Assembly: GCA_907165135.1 (NCBI GenBank)
Contig: OU015566.1
Location: 7,238,157-7,302,156 of the forward strand
Length of the DNA: 64,000 nucleotides
From: Oikopleura dioica
Taxonomy: Eukaryota > Chordata > Appendicularia > Copelata > Oikopleuridae
Reading direction: 5' to 3'
Shown: positions 46,805 to 58,604 of the stretch, in pieces
Numbering within the stretch: position 1 is the stretch's first letter
Layout: the number at the start of each line of letters is the position of its first letter
The notes under the pieces: generated by a model
Seen by the model: only the letters and a program-made list of their open reading frames with translations
Databases searched by the model: none
What the model was told of the DNA's origin: nothing
Translations under genes and position numbers: made by a program

Positions 46805-48239
46805 ATGAAGCTTTTATCTGTTATTTTTCCATTACTAGCTGCCCAAATCAACGAGAACTGTCCGTAAGAAATTTCACCAAAAAACTTTTTTTCGAAAAAT
46901 TATTCTTTAGCGAAAATGATAAAGAGCTAGCGAAGATCTGCGAAGGCAGATGCTTTGACGATCTTGAGCTTTGTTATGAAAAATGTGACTCGGACCAGCT
47001 TTGTGAAAGAGAATGTCTACTACGACTTGAAGAGTGCCAGGATTCTTGTCCGTAATTGTCTCGCTGGATTTGAGGACTGGGCGAATCCAATTTGTCTTTC
47101 CTGTCTTGATTCCGAAAATAATCATCTCTATAAAGAACAATGCATGGAAGAAGCAAAAACGACTCATTATTCCTGCCTAGAAATTTGCGGCGACGACAGA
47201 AACTGTTTTGAAGAATGCTTCGATCAGTTTCTACGCGAAACTGACGATTGTCCTTGCAACAAAAATTGTCCTGATGGATGTCATTGTCCTGGCTTCAAAT
47301 GTCAGCCTTATATCACCGTTCTTTGTCAAGATAAAAAGGAGTTTGCCGGCTACTCTGCTTTCAGCTATGCTATTTCTTCTGATGGCCATTTCAAAGAAAA
47401 TCGTCATTATAATTCTCCAATTTCCAGCACATATCCTTACTTGTTCAGGTCAGGATCTGCTTTGCTAAAAGGAGAGGTTTATATTTTCGGCGGAATGCAA
47501 AATGCAACCAAAGTCGCGAAAATATCTGACTGTGGCTTTGAAGAAATCGGACAGCTCTTGAATGGATTCGATGTTTATTGGGGCTCACTAGCTGCTCTCC
47601 CAGAAAAAGAGAAAATCATTCTATGCGAAGGGTACTCTTCTTCAAAATGCGAAAGCTTTGATGGTCTTATTTCAACTCAAACATATGAAACCAGCTATCA
47701 GCATAAATACGGCTCGATGGCAGTATACGAGAACTCAGCGATAATTGTTGGCGGACAAAGTGATAAGGTCGAAATCATGGAAGAAAATGGATGGTCAGAA
47801 GCAAGGGCTTTTCCTTTTCTTGTCTCAGATGTTAGTTGTGTTTCTGTTGATGACGGGGTAATTGCAATAGGAGGATATGCTCTCGATCTTCCTGGAAATA
47901 TCAAAGATGTTTTTCTCTACAGAGCCGGAGAGTGGTCGACAGTTGGGAAACTTCTGTCGGTAAAATTTAAATTGGTTTTATAGTGCTTTCTTGATCAAAT
48001 TTAGTTCTTTCGCTATGCGACTGCGATATTTTTCGGCGATCCTTTCATCGTCTTTGATGGCAATTTCGACAAGAAAGTTGAACGAGTAGAATGGGATGGA
48101 AGTTCAGTCACATCTTCAGAAATTATTAACGAACACGAAACAACTTGCTACAGGCCTATCGTTTTTCAACCGAACCCGATTTCTTCCTGCGATGAAGCCT
48201 GCGATGATTTCTGTTACTCGTACTCATAATGTTTTTCTG
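46805..48239 (+). CDS. Secreted Cys-rich protein with kelch-like repeats, possible frameshift
   Basis: Signal peptide MKLLSVIFPLLAAQINENCP, a canonical intron, then a Cys-rich domain (ICEGRCFDDLELCYEKCDSD, CERECLLRLEECQDSC) whose frame stops at about 47054; the next frame resumes at once with NCLAGFEDWANPICLSCLDS and runs to CPCNKNCPDGCHCPGFKC. This implies a 1 nt frame change near 47050. Beta-propeller repeats follow: GEVYIFGGMQNATKVAK, GSMAVYENSAIIVGGQS, VDDGVIAIGGYALDL, and a final exon ending SCDEACDDFCYSYS. The IFGG/IVGG/AIGG doublets are kelch-like. Extracellular. Could be an assembly error, an inactive allele, or a very short intron. Confidence 0.65.
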
Positions 48240-48283
48240 AAATAAATTGAAAGCGCTCATTTTATTTCAGTGTCAATTCACAT

Positions 48284-49942
48284 TTAAGATTTTGGATAAA
48301 TTATAAAATTTTTGATCCCTTCTTTCCACGCATCTCTGTACAATCCTCCAAAACTACGAAAAATTTAAATGCACTCCTCTTTATCAAATTTAGCTTTACC
48401 TGACGCCATCTCCTTCTATGTCACATTCGAAATTTCCAGAAACAAGATCGTGGTATGCCCACTCAAGATGTTGGTAGTCCTTGAATTTATGAGCAACTGT
48501 TAGCCCTCGTAAGCTGCAAAGATGATTTTTCGCGATTGCCTCTTCTGCCCAGATTAATCCGCAGCAAATGCTCTCAGACCGAAGCAGTGTATCTCTGAAG
48601 GATTTAATTTCCCCGTAAAAAAACTCGGACTACCTTTTTCCTGCTGCTTCAATTAGTGATCCAATGTAAACATCATCCAACGGCAAAACAGGAGCATTCG
48701 AAATTTCTTTTGCTAGACTCAATGCGAAATCACCAGTTGTTAGATATCCAGCTCCAGAAAAATATTGAGGATAAACATCTTTTTCCCACAGCTGCTTTGG
48801 CATAAAATATTTGCTAAATTCTCGAATAGGCGTCGGTCGCTCTTTTAGGCAGCCTATAGCTTCGTAGAAAATGCCGTTTTCTCTCTTGAGTTTGTTCATT
48901 TCCATCTTAAGATTTTGTGGAAGAAGGAGTATGTCATCATCGCCCTTGAAAACGAAATCCGCTTTTTGACACGATTTCTCGATGAATTGAAGGAAGCCGA
49001 TATCTTTGTACGGGAGGCCGTAATGATTTTCTTCAAAGTCAAGCACAAGCAAATCATTGTATGTTTTAATCTCGTCTTTAATCACCTCCTCGTCAGGGCG
49101 GCCAATTATAAAGACGATCTTTATTTCGATGCCAAGCCAGTTCCATATTTCTTCATTCAGCCAAGTTTTTCGAAGAGTTTCTCGTGCAACAACTGCGTCT
49201 GGCATCGTTTTTATTCCAAAAAGAAGTGAAGTGAGGTTTGATGAAGGATCAAATTGGCAGTTTTCTGGATGCGCCAGAAGTTTTGGCTTCAAATTCGGAT
49301 TGAATCGCATCAGTTTGTTGATGTACGGCAGGCCTAAATAAATTGTTGGAGAAATTCTTGAACAATAATTAACAAGTTCTGTACCTGGATATACGCATTT
49401 TCCATCCAAGCCCCTTCGTTTGATTCCCTTCAACTCTGGGTAATTTTGTTCAAGGAGTTCTAAATCAAGAAAGATTTCATCTTCTTCGGGAAAGCATTCT
49501 TCTCTCTGAATTAGCCAAGAAGTTTCGTTTTGAGAACTTTTGATGATACTAGGACCTCTTCTCAGCTCAAAGTAATCATTAATTCCTACGACCCCCATGC
49601 AGTCATCATTTTCCTCGCAAAGTTTCTGTGAGCTCTTCAGTGAGGAATGCTTCTTGCAATTATCAAAAGCGCAGTTATGAATGAAGTGGTTTTTCAGAAG
49701 TTTCCATTTTTCTTTCGGTTTCTCTTGAGGTTCTTTTTTGGGATATATTTTTTGATAACTGATTTTTTCAGCAACAATCGGTTCTTCTCTCGACTTTGTG
49801 GACTCGAAAGAATACACAATTATCTAAATTTAACTTTTTTACAATAATTTCAAGCTTATCCGAGTAATCTTACGATTAAAACGATCAAGCAGGAGTACTG
49901 AAGTTGCCTTTGTCGTCTTCTTTGTCTCTCCTCTTTTCTCAT
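48284..49942 (-). CDS. Beta-1,3-galactosyltransferase-like (GT31)
   Basis: Golgi type II glycosyltransferase. A first exon (ATG at 49942) gives a basic cytosolic tail (MRKEERQRRRQRQLQYS) and, across a short intron, the membrane anchor CLIVLIIIVYSF. The lumenal part has GT31 landmarks: ARETLRKTWLNEEIWN, KIVFIIGRP, YNDLLVLDFEENHYGLPYKD, the metal-binding DDD in VFKGDDDILLLPQNL, YPQYFSGAGYLTTGDFAL and PLDDVYIGSLIEAAGK. A short last exon ends NFIIYPKS. A cysteine-containing stem region (HNCAFDNCKKHSS) precedes the catalytic domain. Sugar and acceptor specificity cannot be told. Closest subfamily is B3GALT/B3GNT. Confidence 0.86.
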
Positions 49943-50228
49943 TTTCGAAAGAAATTAAACTTTTTTAAATTTGAAGCAGGATGCGTTCAAACATAACCAC
50001 TTCAGCTCGAAACTTATAGAAGCGACTGCCACTTATGAAAGTATTAAGTCTTGTTCCCGCAGACACAGACGTATGTTATCCCAATAAAACTTCATTATTG
50101 GGTAAGTAAAGATGGAATTTTAATGAAATAAAGTGTGGGAACGCCAATCATTCACTGGAAGTCGTTAAAATTAACCTTTTATTGTCTGTTACTCTGTTGG
50201 TTATTGTCGCTTCAGAAAGCGGCAAAAA

Positions 50229-50892
50229 ATGAGCAGACAGAGATCAAGATCGAAATCTAACTGCGACCTAAGACAATGGTTTGATAAAGTCGACAGGTTT
50301 GATGGTTTCCAATTGCGAGAATAGATTTAATGTTTTCTAGGTCAGAGACAGGGCGATTGAATGCTGTAGAGCTGCAAGAAGCTCTGATGAACAATGATTA
50401 TACGAAATTTGACATGCATGTTATCATTGCTATGATTGACATGTTCGATGACGACAAAACTAAGGAAATCAACTTTGAAGAGTTTCAAAAAATCTGGGCT
50501 TTTCTTGGGAACTGGAGAGAGGTCTTCAATCAGTTCGATGTTGACAACGGAGGCGCCATTGATGCAGAAGAGCTAACTGCAGGTTTGAAATCTACTGTTT
50601 TTCAGGAATTAATGATTTTTAGCTATAAGACAGCTTGGATACAATTTGTCGAGGCAGTTTATCAATGTTTTGATGCGGAAATTTGACTTTAGTGGCGACG
50701 GATTTCTTCAATTCGACGGTTTTGTGATGGTTCTCATAAAAATTAGGCAACTTACCGCCGCTTTCCAGGTAAAACTTCCCAGTTGAAACTTTTTTTCACG
50801 GTGAAAATCTTTAGCCTTTCGACAAGATGCAGAATGGTACTGCGCACTTTACATACGAAGAATTCCTGACTGTCGTTCTCCAAAACACGTGA
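50229..50892 (+). CDS. Penta-EF-hand calcium-binding protein (PDCD6/sorcin/grancalcin-like)
   Basis: Calcium sensor family that binds membranes and partner proteins through paired EF-hands. Four exons joined with short introns give about 190 residues: MSRQRSRSKSNCDLRQWFDK then DRSETGRLNAVELQEAL (EF1), FDDDKTKEINFEEFQKIW (EF2), FDVDNGGAIDAEELTAAIRQ (EF3), FDFSGDGFLQFDGFV (EF4) and FDKMQNGTAHFTYEEFL (EF5, degenerate). The EF2-EF3 spacing with IWAFLGNWREVF is typical of the family (WxxLxxWxxxF). The exon 2/3 join removes an in-frame alternative reading through the intron. A Gly/Pro-rich amino terminus is absent. It may be closer to sorcin/grancalcin than to ALG-2. Confidence 0.85.
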
Positions 50893-52775
50893 TTCTTGCA
50901 CAATAAATGATCCGTCGAAAAAAGTTCGTTTGTCATGCATTTTTCATGCTTGGATCAGTCGAGAAGTCTGCGAGACAAGGATAACAACCACCCATGGACT
51001 TAGGGTGCACACATACATTTTAGCATATTTGGTAGTTTTGGTGATTTTCGTTGATGCTTTTGTTACGTAAGAATTCCATGTCAGTCTCGAACGCGTAGTA
51101 CTACATTTTCTGTTGAATTGAAAATCACATGATGGTTTTTGCTCATCCGCGGGGCATCATGGGATCAAAGAGGCCTCTGGCTACCCTAGCGCACGGGGCG
51201 TTCACTCCCTAACCTCCTCTGGTCTGGCCGATCTTTTCGCGTGACCATCATAACTACTACATTTCTCCCTCTTTTTCTTTCTTTCCTAGAGCTAGAATAC
51301 CTAAATAAAACGGCATAAAACATCGATGAGCCTTGCCAGAGCCATTCCCTACCACATCAGAGAGCAGCTCAATCAACGATTCGAAGACGTCTTCCGAGAC
51401 GACTGGTATGTTCAAAAACCACATCGGTCGACAGAATACGCGTTTTTTTCTTCGACTGAGTCATTGAATGAAAAATCTAACGAAAATAATGCTACGAGAC
51501 GAGCTCTCTAACAGTCTGCAGCTGGCCGGGTTACTCTAAATTTACTCTTGAATGAAAAAATCGTGAAGAAAATAAATGACGATGTTTTTCGAGAAAAATG
51601 AATTCAATCCAAATAGAGACCCTTTTGCTGAGAATTTCGAAGAGGTCTTGGATCAAGTCAAAGGGGATTTTCACTATTCCTTAGCTAAAGAAAGGTGACT
51701 TTTATAAATTTATATTGGAAAAAATAGGGCAGCTTTTATTTTTCAAAGGAAATTGATATACGTCGATAAGAAAAATAGACATTTTCCTTTGATTATCTGA
51801 GTATCGTTTCGATAGAACCAGTTGCTAATGCCAAATCATGACTGTTATTATCCGCAAATTAGAAGTACTGCATCGTAAAAATTCTCTTTTCCGACCGAAA
51901 ATTCTAGCTCTTCTTCAGGAAGAAAAAATATTTTCGGACCGAGAAGCACGTTCTGTCCCGTGCTACTTCTGACGTCAGTCTGGGCGTTCGATGACCTAGC
52001 CCTAAAGGCGAAAAAACCAAAATCACAAGTTCACTTTTATTGCTCGGTCAAACAATGGAGAACATATATTTTCTAATATTTTCTCTTACTCTGGTTTTTA
52101 TATTTCCCATGTTGCTATTTTATGTTGATAAATAAGCGTTGTTGTCCTATCGATGGTTGTTGGGGGTTGTTTTCAAGCTTGAAAATGACTCCAAAAGAGT
52201 TGATTTACCAAACCAATTGTTTTTTCATTATTTATTAAAAATCACCGTAATTTGGTCTTTCGGAACTTACGTGTGCTAGAAAAGAGTAAGGTGATGATTT
52301 GTTTTGATAGTAAATATAAGTTTTGTATGTTGGATTTGCTGAAAACTATAAAAAATCAATAAAAAATTATCTTGTTAAAATCGTCTTCTCAAATAATTCT
52401 CTGATCGACTGCATTTGAAAAAGAAGGTCAATAACTTGTTTTTCTGACCATTTTAAGATGTATTTTGTCGGTTTCAGACAAATCTATTTGTTTTACATTT
52501 GTCTTTCCACCTTTGTCGGAAAAGACGGTCGATGCGCCACTCAAGACGGAATAAAGTCGACTATCATCAGAAAGTCAGAAAAAATCTACAGAAGTCAGAA
52601 AAATAGTTTTACACTTTTTCGTTCACCGGTTTGAAAAGAACCTTGTTTTGAGAAAAACTTAGGTTGCATTAAAATTTTTCTCTTGAATCAGCAAAAGGGA
52701 GGAATTGTTTTTCTATTGTCTGGCAGAGAATTTTTAAAGCGAAAAAAAGGGAGCAAGAAGGAGAAAAGGCTTGTT
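50893..52775. other. Spacer with possible small exons
   Basis: Two short frames on the plus strand may be exons: MSLARAIPYHIREQLNQRFE then DVFRDDW before GTATG (51326-51406), and FEKNEFNPNRDPFAENFEEV then LDQVKGDFHYSLAKER before GTGAC (about 51589-51694). They share an FE(D/E)V core. I cannot connect them to each other or to headcase with confidence. The rest is AT-rich with no gene seen. Confidence 0.3.
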
Positions 52776-55253
52776 ATGTCTTGGAGGTACCGGAAATCAT
52801 TGAATTATGGAAACCATCAAATAACTGCGTGTTTTAGTCATTGTGCCCTTGGCGAGTGTGGCCAGCCATTGAAACCTTACGAAAATGCGACGGAAGTTCA
52901 GGAAAGAGCCTAAATTCTTGCTTCAATATTTTTCTCGCCAGCGTGATTGAAAAGTAAACACGCTCGCTTTTGAATTTCTGAATTTGTAACGAGCATGACT
53001 TTTTTTTGTTTTATTTGCCGAACATCATAATTCATGATTCAAAAAACTCTTCCAAGAAGACCATCGTCAAGGGAGTTCATCTTTGATAACCCATAAATCT
53101 CCAAACATCAAATTTGAGCTCATAAAAAAGTGCACAAATCCGGACTGCGATCAGCCGACGGTCATGCACAATCAATGCTTTCAAAAGTTTGAGGAGACGC
53201 TGCTCGAGGGGCTGTCTCAACAAGGTAGGGAAAGGAGAGATCTTGTGGAGTTTGATGGTCTGTCAGACTGGAGTTGGACTCTTGACCGTGGCGCGTATTT
53301 GACTTTTGAGGATTCAAAAGATCGTAAAAAATGATTGATTTTGCAGGAAATCTCAGAAAGATTCACTGTTCTTCCATTACAGGCATTTTGCAATGATTTT
53401 GATATTGAAAATTAGTTCAAAATTAGTCCGAAAGCGGAAAAACCAAATCCCATATTTCTCGCCCGCGGCTTGGGCTCTATTAACTTTCGGTCTGATAGCC
53501 GCAACTGGTGGCGCAAGTTCACTGTTGCCCTCTCTCCTGGCTTGAGATTGCGTCACGTGACGGCGACTTCGATCAGCTTTGGCGCGCTGCCAGTAAGAGG
53601 CCACTATTGCTGCTGCCCCGTCCGCCCGTGACCACTCAAGCCAAAAATAATTTTCAGCCAACTCTGAAACTCGAACCCTTTTTTTTAGCGAGATACAAAA
53701 CAGCCTCCCCGAGAAAAATAAAGAACCATCTGTGGACGGAGAACGCGTATACTTTGGTCTACAAGGTAAATTAAAAAAAAATATCAAAAATTTTTTTGAA
53801 ATCAATAATTTTAATAAAATTTTTTTTGAGAAAAATAAATTTTTTTTTTTCGAAAAATATTTTCAAATGAATGACTCATAAATTCTAGTTGTGCACCTGC
53901 GAGTGCTCAAAAGGCATTGTTCGCCCGGCGTTTATGAAGCCAAAAAACGAGCATCATCACAGATTACGAACAGAAACAGGGTAAGCTCTTCCCGCCATTC
54001 ACAAACAATCGCTTCATAAATCATTATTCAGCGATTCTAATGGATCATCGGGCTATGGCTCGGCTCCTGGCACCTCTCCATCTTCGGGTTCGCATCCGTC
54101 TCCTCCAGAACAGACAAGACCCGTCAATGGTAAGAAACAATGACGATTTCTTATTGGCTAATGACCTGAAATACTGTTTCTCATTTGACGATTTTCTCGA
54201 TCGACTATTCATTGTATTAAAATTCTCTCTTCATAGAAACAAAACCGAAAGGAGGAACAATGGGCGAGTTTATCGATTCCGAGATCCCCGTCATCCTGAA
54301 GAACGCAAAAGTCAAGCGAAAAGGAAAACGCTCTATCGTCTCAATTGGAACTGTCGTCACTGATGTCCAGACGGATAAACATGTATCTGATCTTACGCAG
54401 AAAGATCTCAAGCTGCGGCCGATGCGCCACACGAATTTCAGACACAGACTCGATTTCAAGGGAATTGAAGAGTATCTTCCTCCGCACAAGTTCAACTCAA
54501 ACCATATCAAAGTCGATTGTGAAGGTTTTTGAAAAATCTTTATTTTAAAAACTCATTTCGAACTTGAAGGATATGCCATGGAAGACATGAAAACATACGT
54601 CCTCTCAAACCTGTCCATGTGCGGCGCTGACGAAATCTTCTGCTCGGTTTGTCGGATCCGAATGCCAGTTTACGACCAGTTTCCGCTCGTCAATGGGCTT
54701 ATGTTTCTGTCGCCAGATATTAACTCAACTGAGCATCCTGTTTTCGTGAGTGGCACCGAAAATAGAACCGTTCTTCAGCTAGTCTTCTTCAGGTCAAAAT
54801 TGACGGACAGAATAAGTACATTCATGGCGTTTGTGTACAATGCTTGGAAGGGAACGATGTCGAATGTGGCTATTGCAGGGTAACATGGTAAGTTTGATGA
54901 GGATGATCTTTATCTCACTGTTAATTGGTTTTCATAAAGATTCTTTTAGGTCTGGTGGTGAATTTCAAATTGGTACTCTTTACAAATTCGATATTTTCGC
55001 CGCGAAGCCATGCTGTGAAGCGAGAGTCTGCTGTAAAAACTGCAGTAAGTCTCAAACAACCAATGCTTCATTTTTGTAGAATTGATAGACTAAGAATCTA
55101 TTAGGAAAGCCACTGGGAGATTACCGAGTGCCGCGCGCGTATTCCTACTACTCAAAACGAGAACGATGCCACTCCTGCTACGCTGTTGACTATCATTGCA
55201 TCAACCCGATGAACACCTATCGTCTCAGGCCAAACCAACCAGGCCCAGCCTAA
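52776..55253 (+). CDS. HECA: Headcase homologue
   Basis: Headcase is a conserved animal protein that restrains proliferation and growth (works with Unkempt and TORC1 in flies). Exons: 52776-52901 (ACFSHCALGECGQPL), 53119-53225 (KKCTNPDCDQPTVMHNQCF), 53690-53765 (KIKNHLWTENAYTLVYK), 53889-53980 (LCTCECSKGIVRPAF), 54032-54131, 54239-54523, 54570-54747, 54793-54888, 54950-55043 and 55105-55253. The NLWTKxxYxLVFK-like motif, Cys-rich CxCxCxxG, MPVYDQFPLVNGLMFLSP, GVCVQCLEG, FDIFAAKPCCEARVCCKNC and CHSCYAVDYHCINPM match the carboxy-terminal headcase domain. The first intron may use a GA donor or a GT nine bases before it. An upstream in-frame ATG exists at 52683. Confidence 0.88.
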
Positions 55254-56022
55254 TACGTTTCAAATACGAGTGTCTGTTTGTCTGTTCGTATTTATGACTG
55301 ATTCCGAAACCCCAGTGACAAACAGACCTTTTCGAAAATTCCCCATTTGGACCCTAAAATTTTCAACCAACCATCTTTCAATCTCGAAATGGTTTGGGTA
55401 TTTTATCAAAAAAAAAAAATAATTAACAAACTAATTTTCAAAATCAGGAATTTTCTTTCCTAAAGCCTACTTGAATTTCTTACAAAAATTCAAGGCACGG
55501 ATCCTGAAGATCCAATCTTCACGATCACCCAATTTTACGTCCAATTTTTGTCTATTTCTTGTCCAGCAAGCGATAGGCCACCCTTAGTACCAATTTTCAA
55601 CGATTCAAAAAACAACAACAAAAATGTGCTCTCCTCCTTGTTCTCTATTTTCCTTATCTTCTTCCCAAAGATCAGAAGGTGTCGCCGATTCTTCTCTATT
55701 CAACAAAACGTTTAAAAAATATTTTCAGCAAAAACAAAGAAAAAAACCCCAAGTACTCTTAAAATCAGGTCGTTCTCCTTGCTTCCCGGCAGAATGCCAG
55801 TGGCAAGCTTGATTTTGAAAGTGTGGAGGAAGAAAAAACTTTTAGTACCAATTTCTATCACGTTCGCTATATTTCATTCATGTGGTTTCAATATTTCAAT
55901 AAAATTCTTGTTCGATAAAACTTATTAAAACTATTTATTTTGAAAGCAGGGGAAAACAGATAAATCAAGAACTAAAGGAAAATAAAGAAGTCGATATCGT
56001 CTCAATTTGTCGGCATTCTTCA
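55254..56022. other. Spacer between headcase and the RING gene (convergent)
   Basis: Holds the 3' ends of two convergent genes. AT-rich, with AATAAA-type signals near 55900. A frame at 55624-55812 has no motif and is not called. Confidence 0.5.
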
Positions 56023-57376
56023 TCAGTAGATTTTTCGAACGTCGCTCATCTGAAAAGGCTCCCGGCAGCTAGGGCAATTCTTGGGGTTGAGAGCATTGAG
56101 ACATCGGAAGCAAAAGGAGTGAAAGCACTTCGTTATGCACGATTGATGGTGGAGATTTTTGTCGAAAGGCGAGAAGCATACTTTGCAGCAATTATCGTCA
56201 GCTGGCTCTAAAAGATGAAGTAAAAATAATTTATGTTTGGTAGCAAACCTCGGTTCGGTGTTTTGGGTTGTTTTTCCCTGACTCTCTTTTTTCTTTCGGA
56301 TAATGATTGGAGTTTCTTCTGAAGGTCATTTTTATTTCGGGCTAGCCGCTCATTCTCATGTAGAAGATTTTCTATTTTTGAAGAGTTGTCATTCATTTTC
56401 TTTTCGACAGTCTGTAGTTCTGCAGAAATATCTTTTTCCTCGATGAAGATTTTTTCGAACTCGTTCCTCATTGATTGTAAATTCGAGTTCATTTCTTGTA
56501 ACTCATTTTCTCGCGAGTTCAGATCTCTCTCGATGTCTTCAGGAAGTCGCACGTGATGAGAACCAGTGGTTTTGACCCTTGATTTGGGCTTACTCGTTGA
56601 TTTTTCGGGAAAACGAGGTTGGCCAGATGAAGAACACTCGGATTTTCGAAAATGTTCGAAAAACTCGTTGAAGGTCAAAGAAGCTTCGCATTCCATGTAA
56701 AAGCATTTGAAGCGAGTTTTTATTAAACTTAAAGTTCCGGGTCTGTACTGTGTACAAAATTTGCATTTGCATCCTTGCTCATGAGTAAAACTCTGCACTG
56801 AAGCACAATCAGTGCAAAATGCATTGATACCTTTGAAACCGTCATCGTTGCAATAACAGTAGTAAAATTTCTTTGGAGCAACACTTTAACATCAAATGAG
56901 TCTATTTCAGTTATTCTTAATTAAACTTACGAGCATATTCTGCATTTCGCAACATAAGTCGCACTATGCGAATGCTTCCGACCATCAAAGAAGTAATTTC
57001 CATCCAAATATTTTTCCGGAATCTCTTGTTTTTCAACACTTAAAATAGGTGACTGCCTTAATCGTCGTTAAAACGTTGCATCGGCTGCCTTAATCGTCGT
57101 TAAAACGTTGCATCGGACTGCTTTAGTCATCGCTAAAACGTTGCATGGGCTGCCTTAATCGTCGTCTGACTCATCTTGCCTTTTTCAATTTCAAGATAGG
57201 TAGGCGCGCGCCAACCAGCGCTTTCAGAGTGTTTCTAGACTTTCCAGATTCTCCCAAGACGACGATTAAGGCAGCCCAATGCAACGTTTTAGCGACGACG
57301 ATTAAGGCAGCCGATGCAACGTTTTAACGGCGATTAAGGCAGTCTCCTATTTTATTTGCGCCACTTTCGGGGACAT
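56023..57376 (-). CDS. RING-finger protein, reading frame interrupted by a MITE
   Basis: Last exon (56210-56023) carries a RING: CCKVCFSPF, HHQSCITKCFHSFCFRC, NCPSCREPF, ending MSDVRKIY. Upstream exon (56892-56240) has Cys/His clusters (YYCYCNDDG, FCTDCASVQSF, CKCKFCTQY), then a coiled coil (ENELQEMNSNLQSMRNEFEK and following). A further exon to 57038 reads VEKQEIPEKYLDGNYFFDG. From there the frame enters the inverted repeat of a MITE and stops. Removing the 310 bp element plus one TA joins it to MSPKVAQI (ATG at 57376). RING proteins are usually E3 ubiquitin ligases. This allele may be non-functional or the element may be spliced. Confidence 0.68.
57041..57354. mobile_element. Tc1/mariner-type MITE (TA duplication) with internal inverted tandem repeats
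   Basis: Terminal repeats AAATAGG.GACTGCCTTAATCG at 57043 and its complement ending 57352, each flanked by TA. Inside, a 32 bp unit (GCTGCCTTAATCGTCG then TTAAAACGTTGCATCG) repeats about three times in the left arm and twice inverted in the right arm. Centre is GC-rich (GGCGCGCGCCAACCAGCGC). 310 bp, no coding capacity. Confidence 0.88.
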
Positions 57377-57903
57377 CTAGCGTGTATAAAAAATTCTGAA
57401 TTCAGTTGAAGCGAACGAAAAATGAATTTTTACTATCGCGTTATATTTACCGAACAGAATTCGCTCAGCAAGTCTCATTCTGAAACAATGTATACTGTAT
57501 ACAGTTTGTTTCCATTTTTCCGGAGTCCATTTTTCCGATTATAAGGCATTTAAGTGGGGCACTGCAAAATTAACCATGGTCCAATTTTCCGAATATTATC
57601 CAAATTTTACTGACATGCGATCATTTTTTGTCAAAAAAGAATCAATCTACCGTTGAATAAGGGTGCGCGTCTTTTCTGGCATTTTTGAGAAATGCGTCTT
57701 TTCTGGCATCGCGTTCTTTCTGGCAGTCGCGTCTTTTCTGGCACTGGAGTCTGATTCATTTTACTCTGATATTGAGTAGGGTCTACCAAATCTAATAAGC
57801 TGATTTGAATAGCATAAAATCTTTACCTTCAATAGCAACTTGCCACAGGCAAAACTTTTTATTTGATTTATAAGTTTTTATCATCAAAAAATAGTGCTGA
57901 TCA

Positions 57904-58604
57904 TTTACAGTGTGAAGCACTTTTAAGGCCGATTTTCGGATGACAGCGAATTTCAAAAGTGGCCTTAAAATAGATATTTTTGTCCCGAGTCGGATGACAA
58001 GAAATTTTTCCCTTTTTTGGACAAAAAAGTATAAAAAATTAATAAGGCTTTCATCAACCTCTTGATGACGTCGCATTCTGTCGTCTTCAGAAAAAGATCC
58101 GCGTTTACATTAAAGATTTCGTTGTCGAACATGATCACTCGAACATCAAGGAAGAAGATCTCGTGAATCAGGCGAACGAAATCTTCATGAACATGAGCCC
58201 TGCAATCTTCAAGCGATCATGGCTCAACAAAGGACTACTTCAAGAGGATGATTTTGAAGAAAAATCGAGCAGTTGAAGATCTCGAGAAAGTGTTCTGGAG
58301 AAACAAGAGGAAAAATTGGTCGAGCATTTCCTAGCGTTTCAAATTGATGAAACACGTCCTTCAACATTGAGAGTGTAAAAAGCCTTAAGTTCAAGGGACA
58401 GACAATGCCGACGCTGAGAAACCATTGACTTCATAATGGCCGGAGACGCAGTCGAATATGACTAGTTTTTAAGTGAAACTTTCGGATTTTGAATAACAAT
58501 TGAAAAAGTGGCCTTAAAATGGATTTTTCTAGGATGACAGATTTTGGGGATTTTCCGAAAAAGTGGCCTTAAAAGGGTCGGCCTTAAAAGTGCTTCACAC
58601 TGTA
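57904..58604. mobile_element. Innermost Tc1/mariner-like element with transposase remnant
   Basis: Terminal repeats CAGTGTGAAGCACTTTTAAG (start 57906) and complement (end about 58602) with flanking TA. Subterminal GGCCTTAAAA motifs recur. The centre (about 58094-58275, plus strand) encodes a fragment reading KIRVYIKDFVVEHDHSNIKE and then SPAIFKRSWLNKGLLQEDD before a stop. Confidence 0.82.
58094..58276 (+). pseudogene. Transposase C-terminal fragment, pogo/Tigger-like
   Basis: About 60 codons without upstream continuation. The ending SPAIFKRSWLNKGLLQEDD resembles the carboxy end of pogo/Tigger-type DDE transposases, where a helix of the form xxSFxxCGI is followed by acidic residues. No catalytic Asp segment remains. 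It sits in the middle of the innermost element, consistent with an internally deleted autonomous copy. Family assignment is inference. Confidence 0.5.

Noticed and set aside
51140-51240. Possible tRNA or structured RNA in a GC-rich patch
   Set aside because: No acceptor-stem pairing or T-loop GGTTCRA consensus could be found.
53377-53805. Minus-strand 142-codon frame within headcase
   Set aside because: Lies in and across a headcase intron and exon; the plus-strand exon KIKNHLWTENAYTLVYK is homologous to the family.
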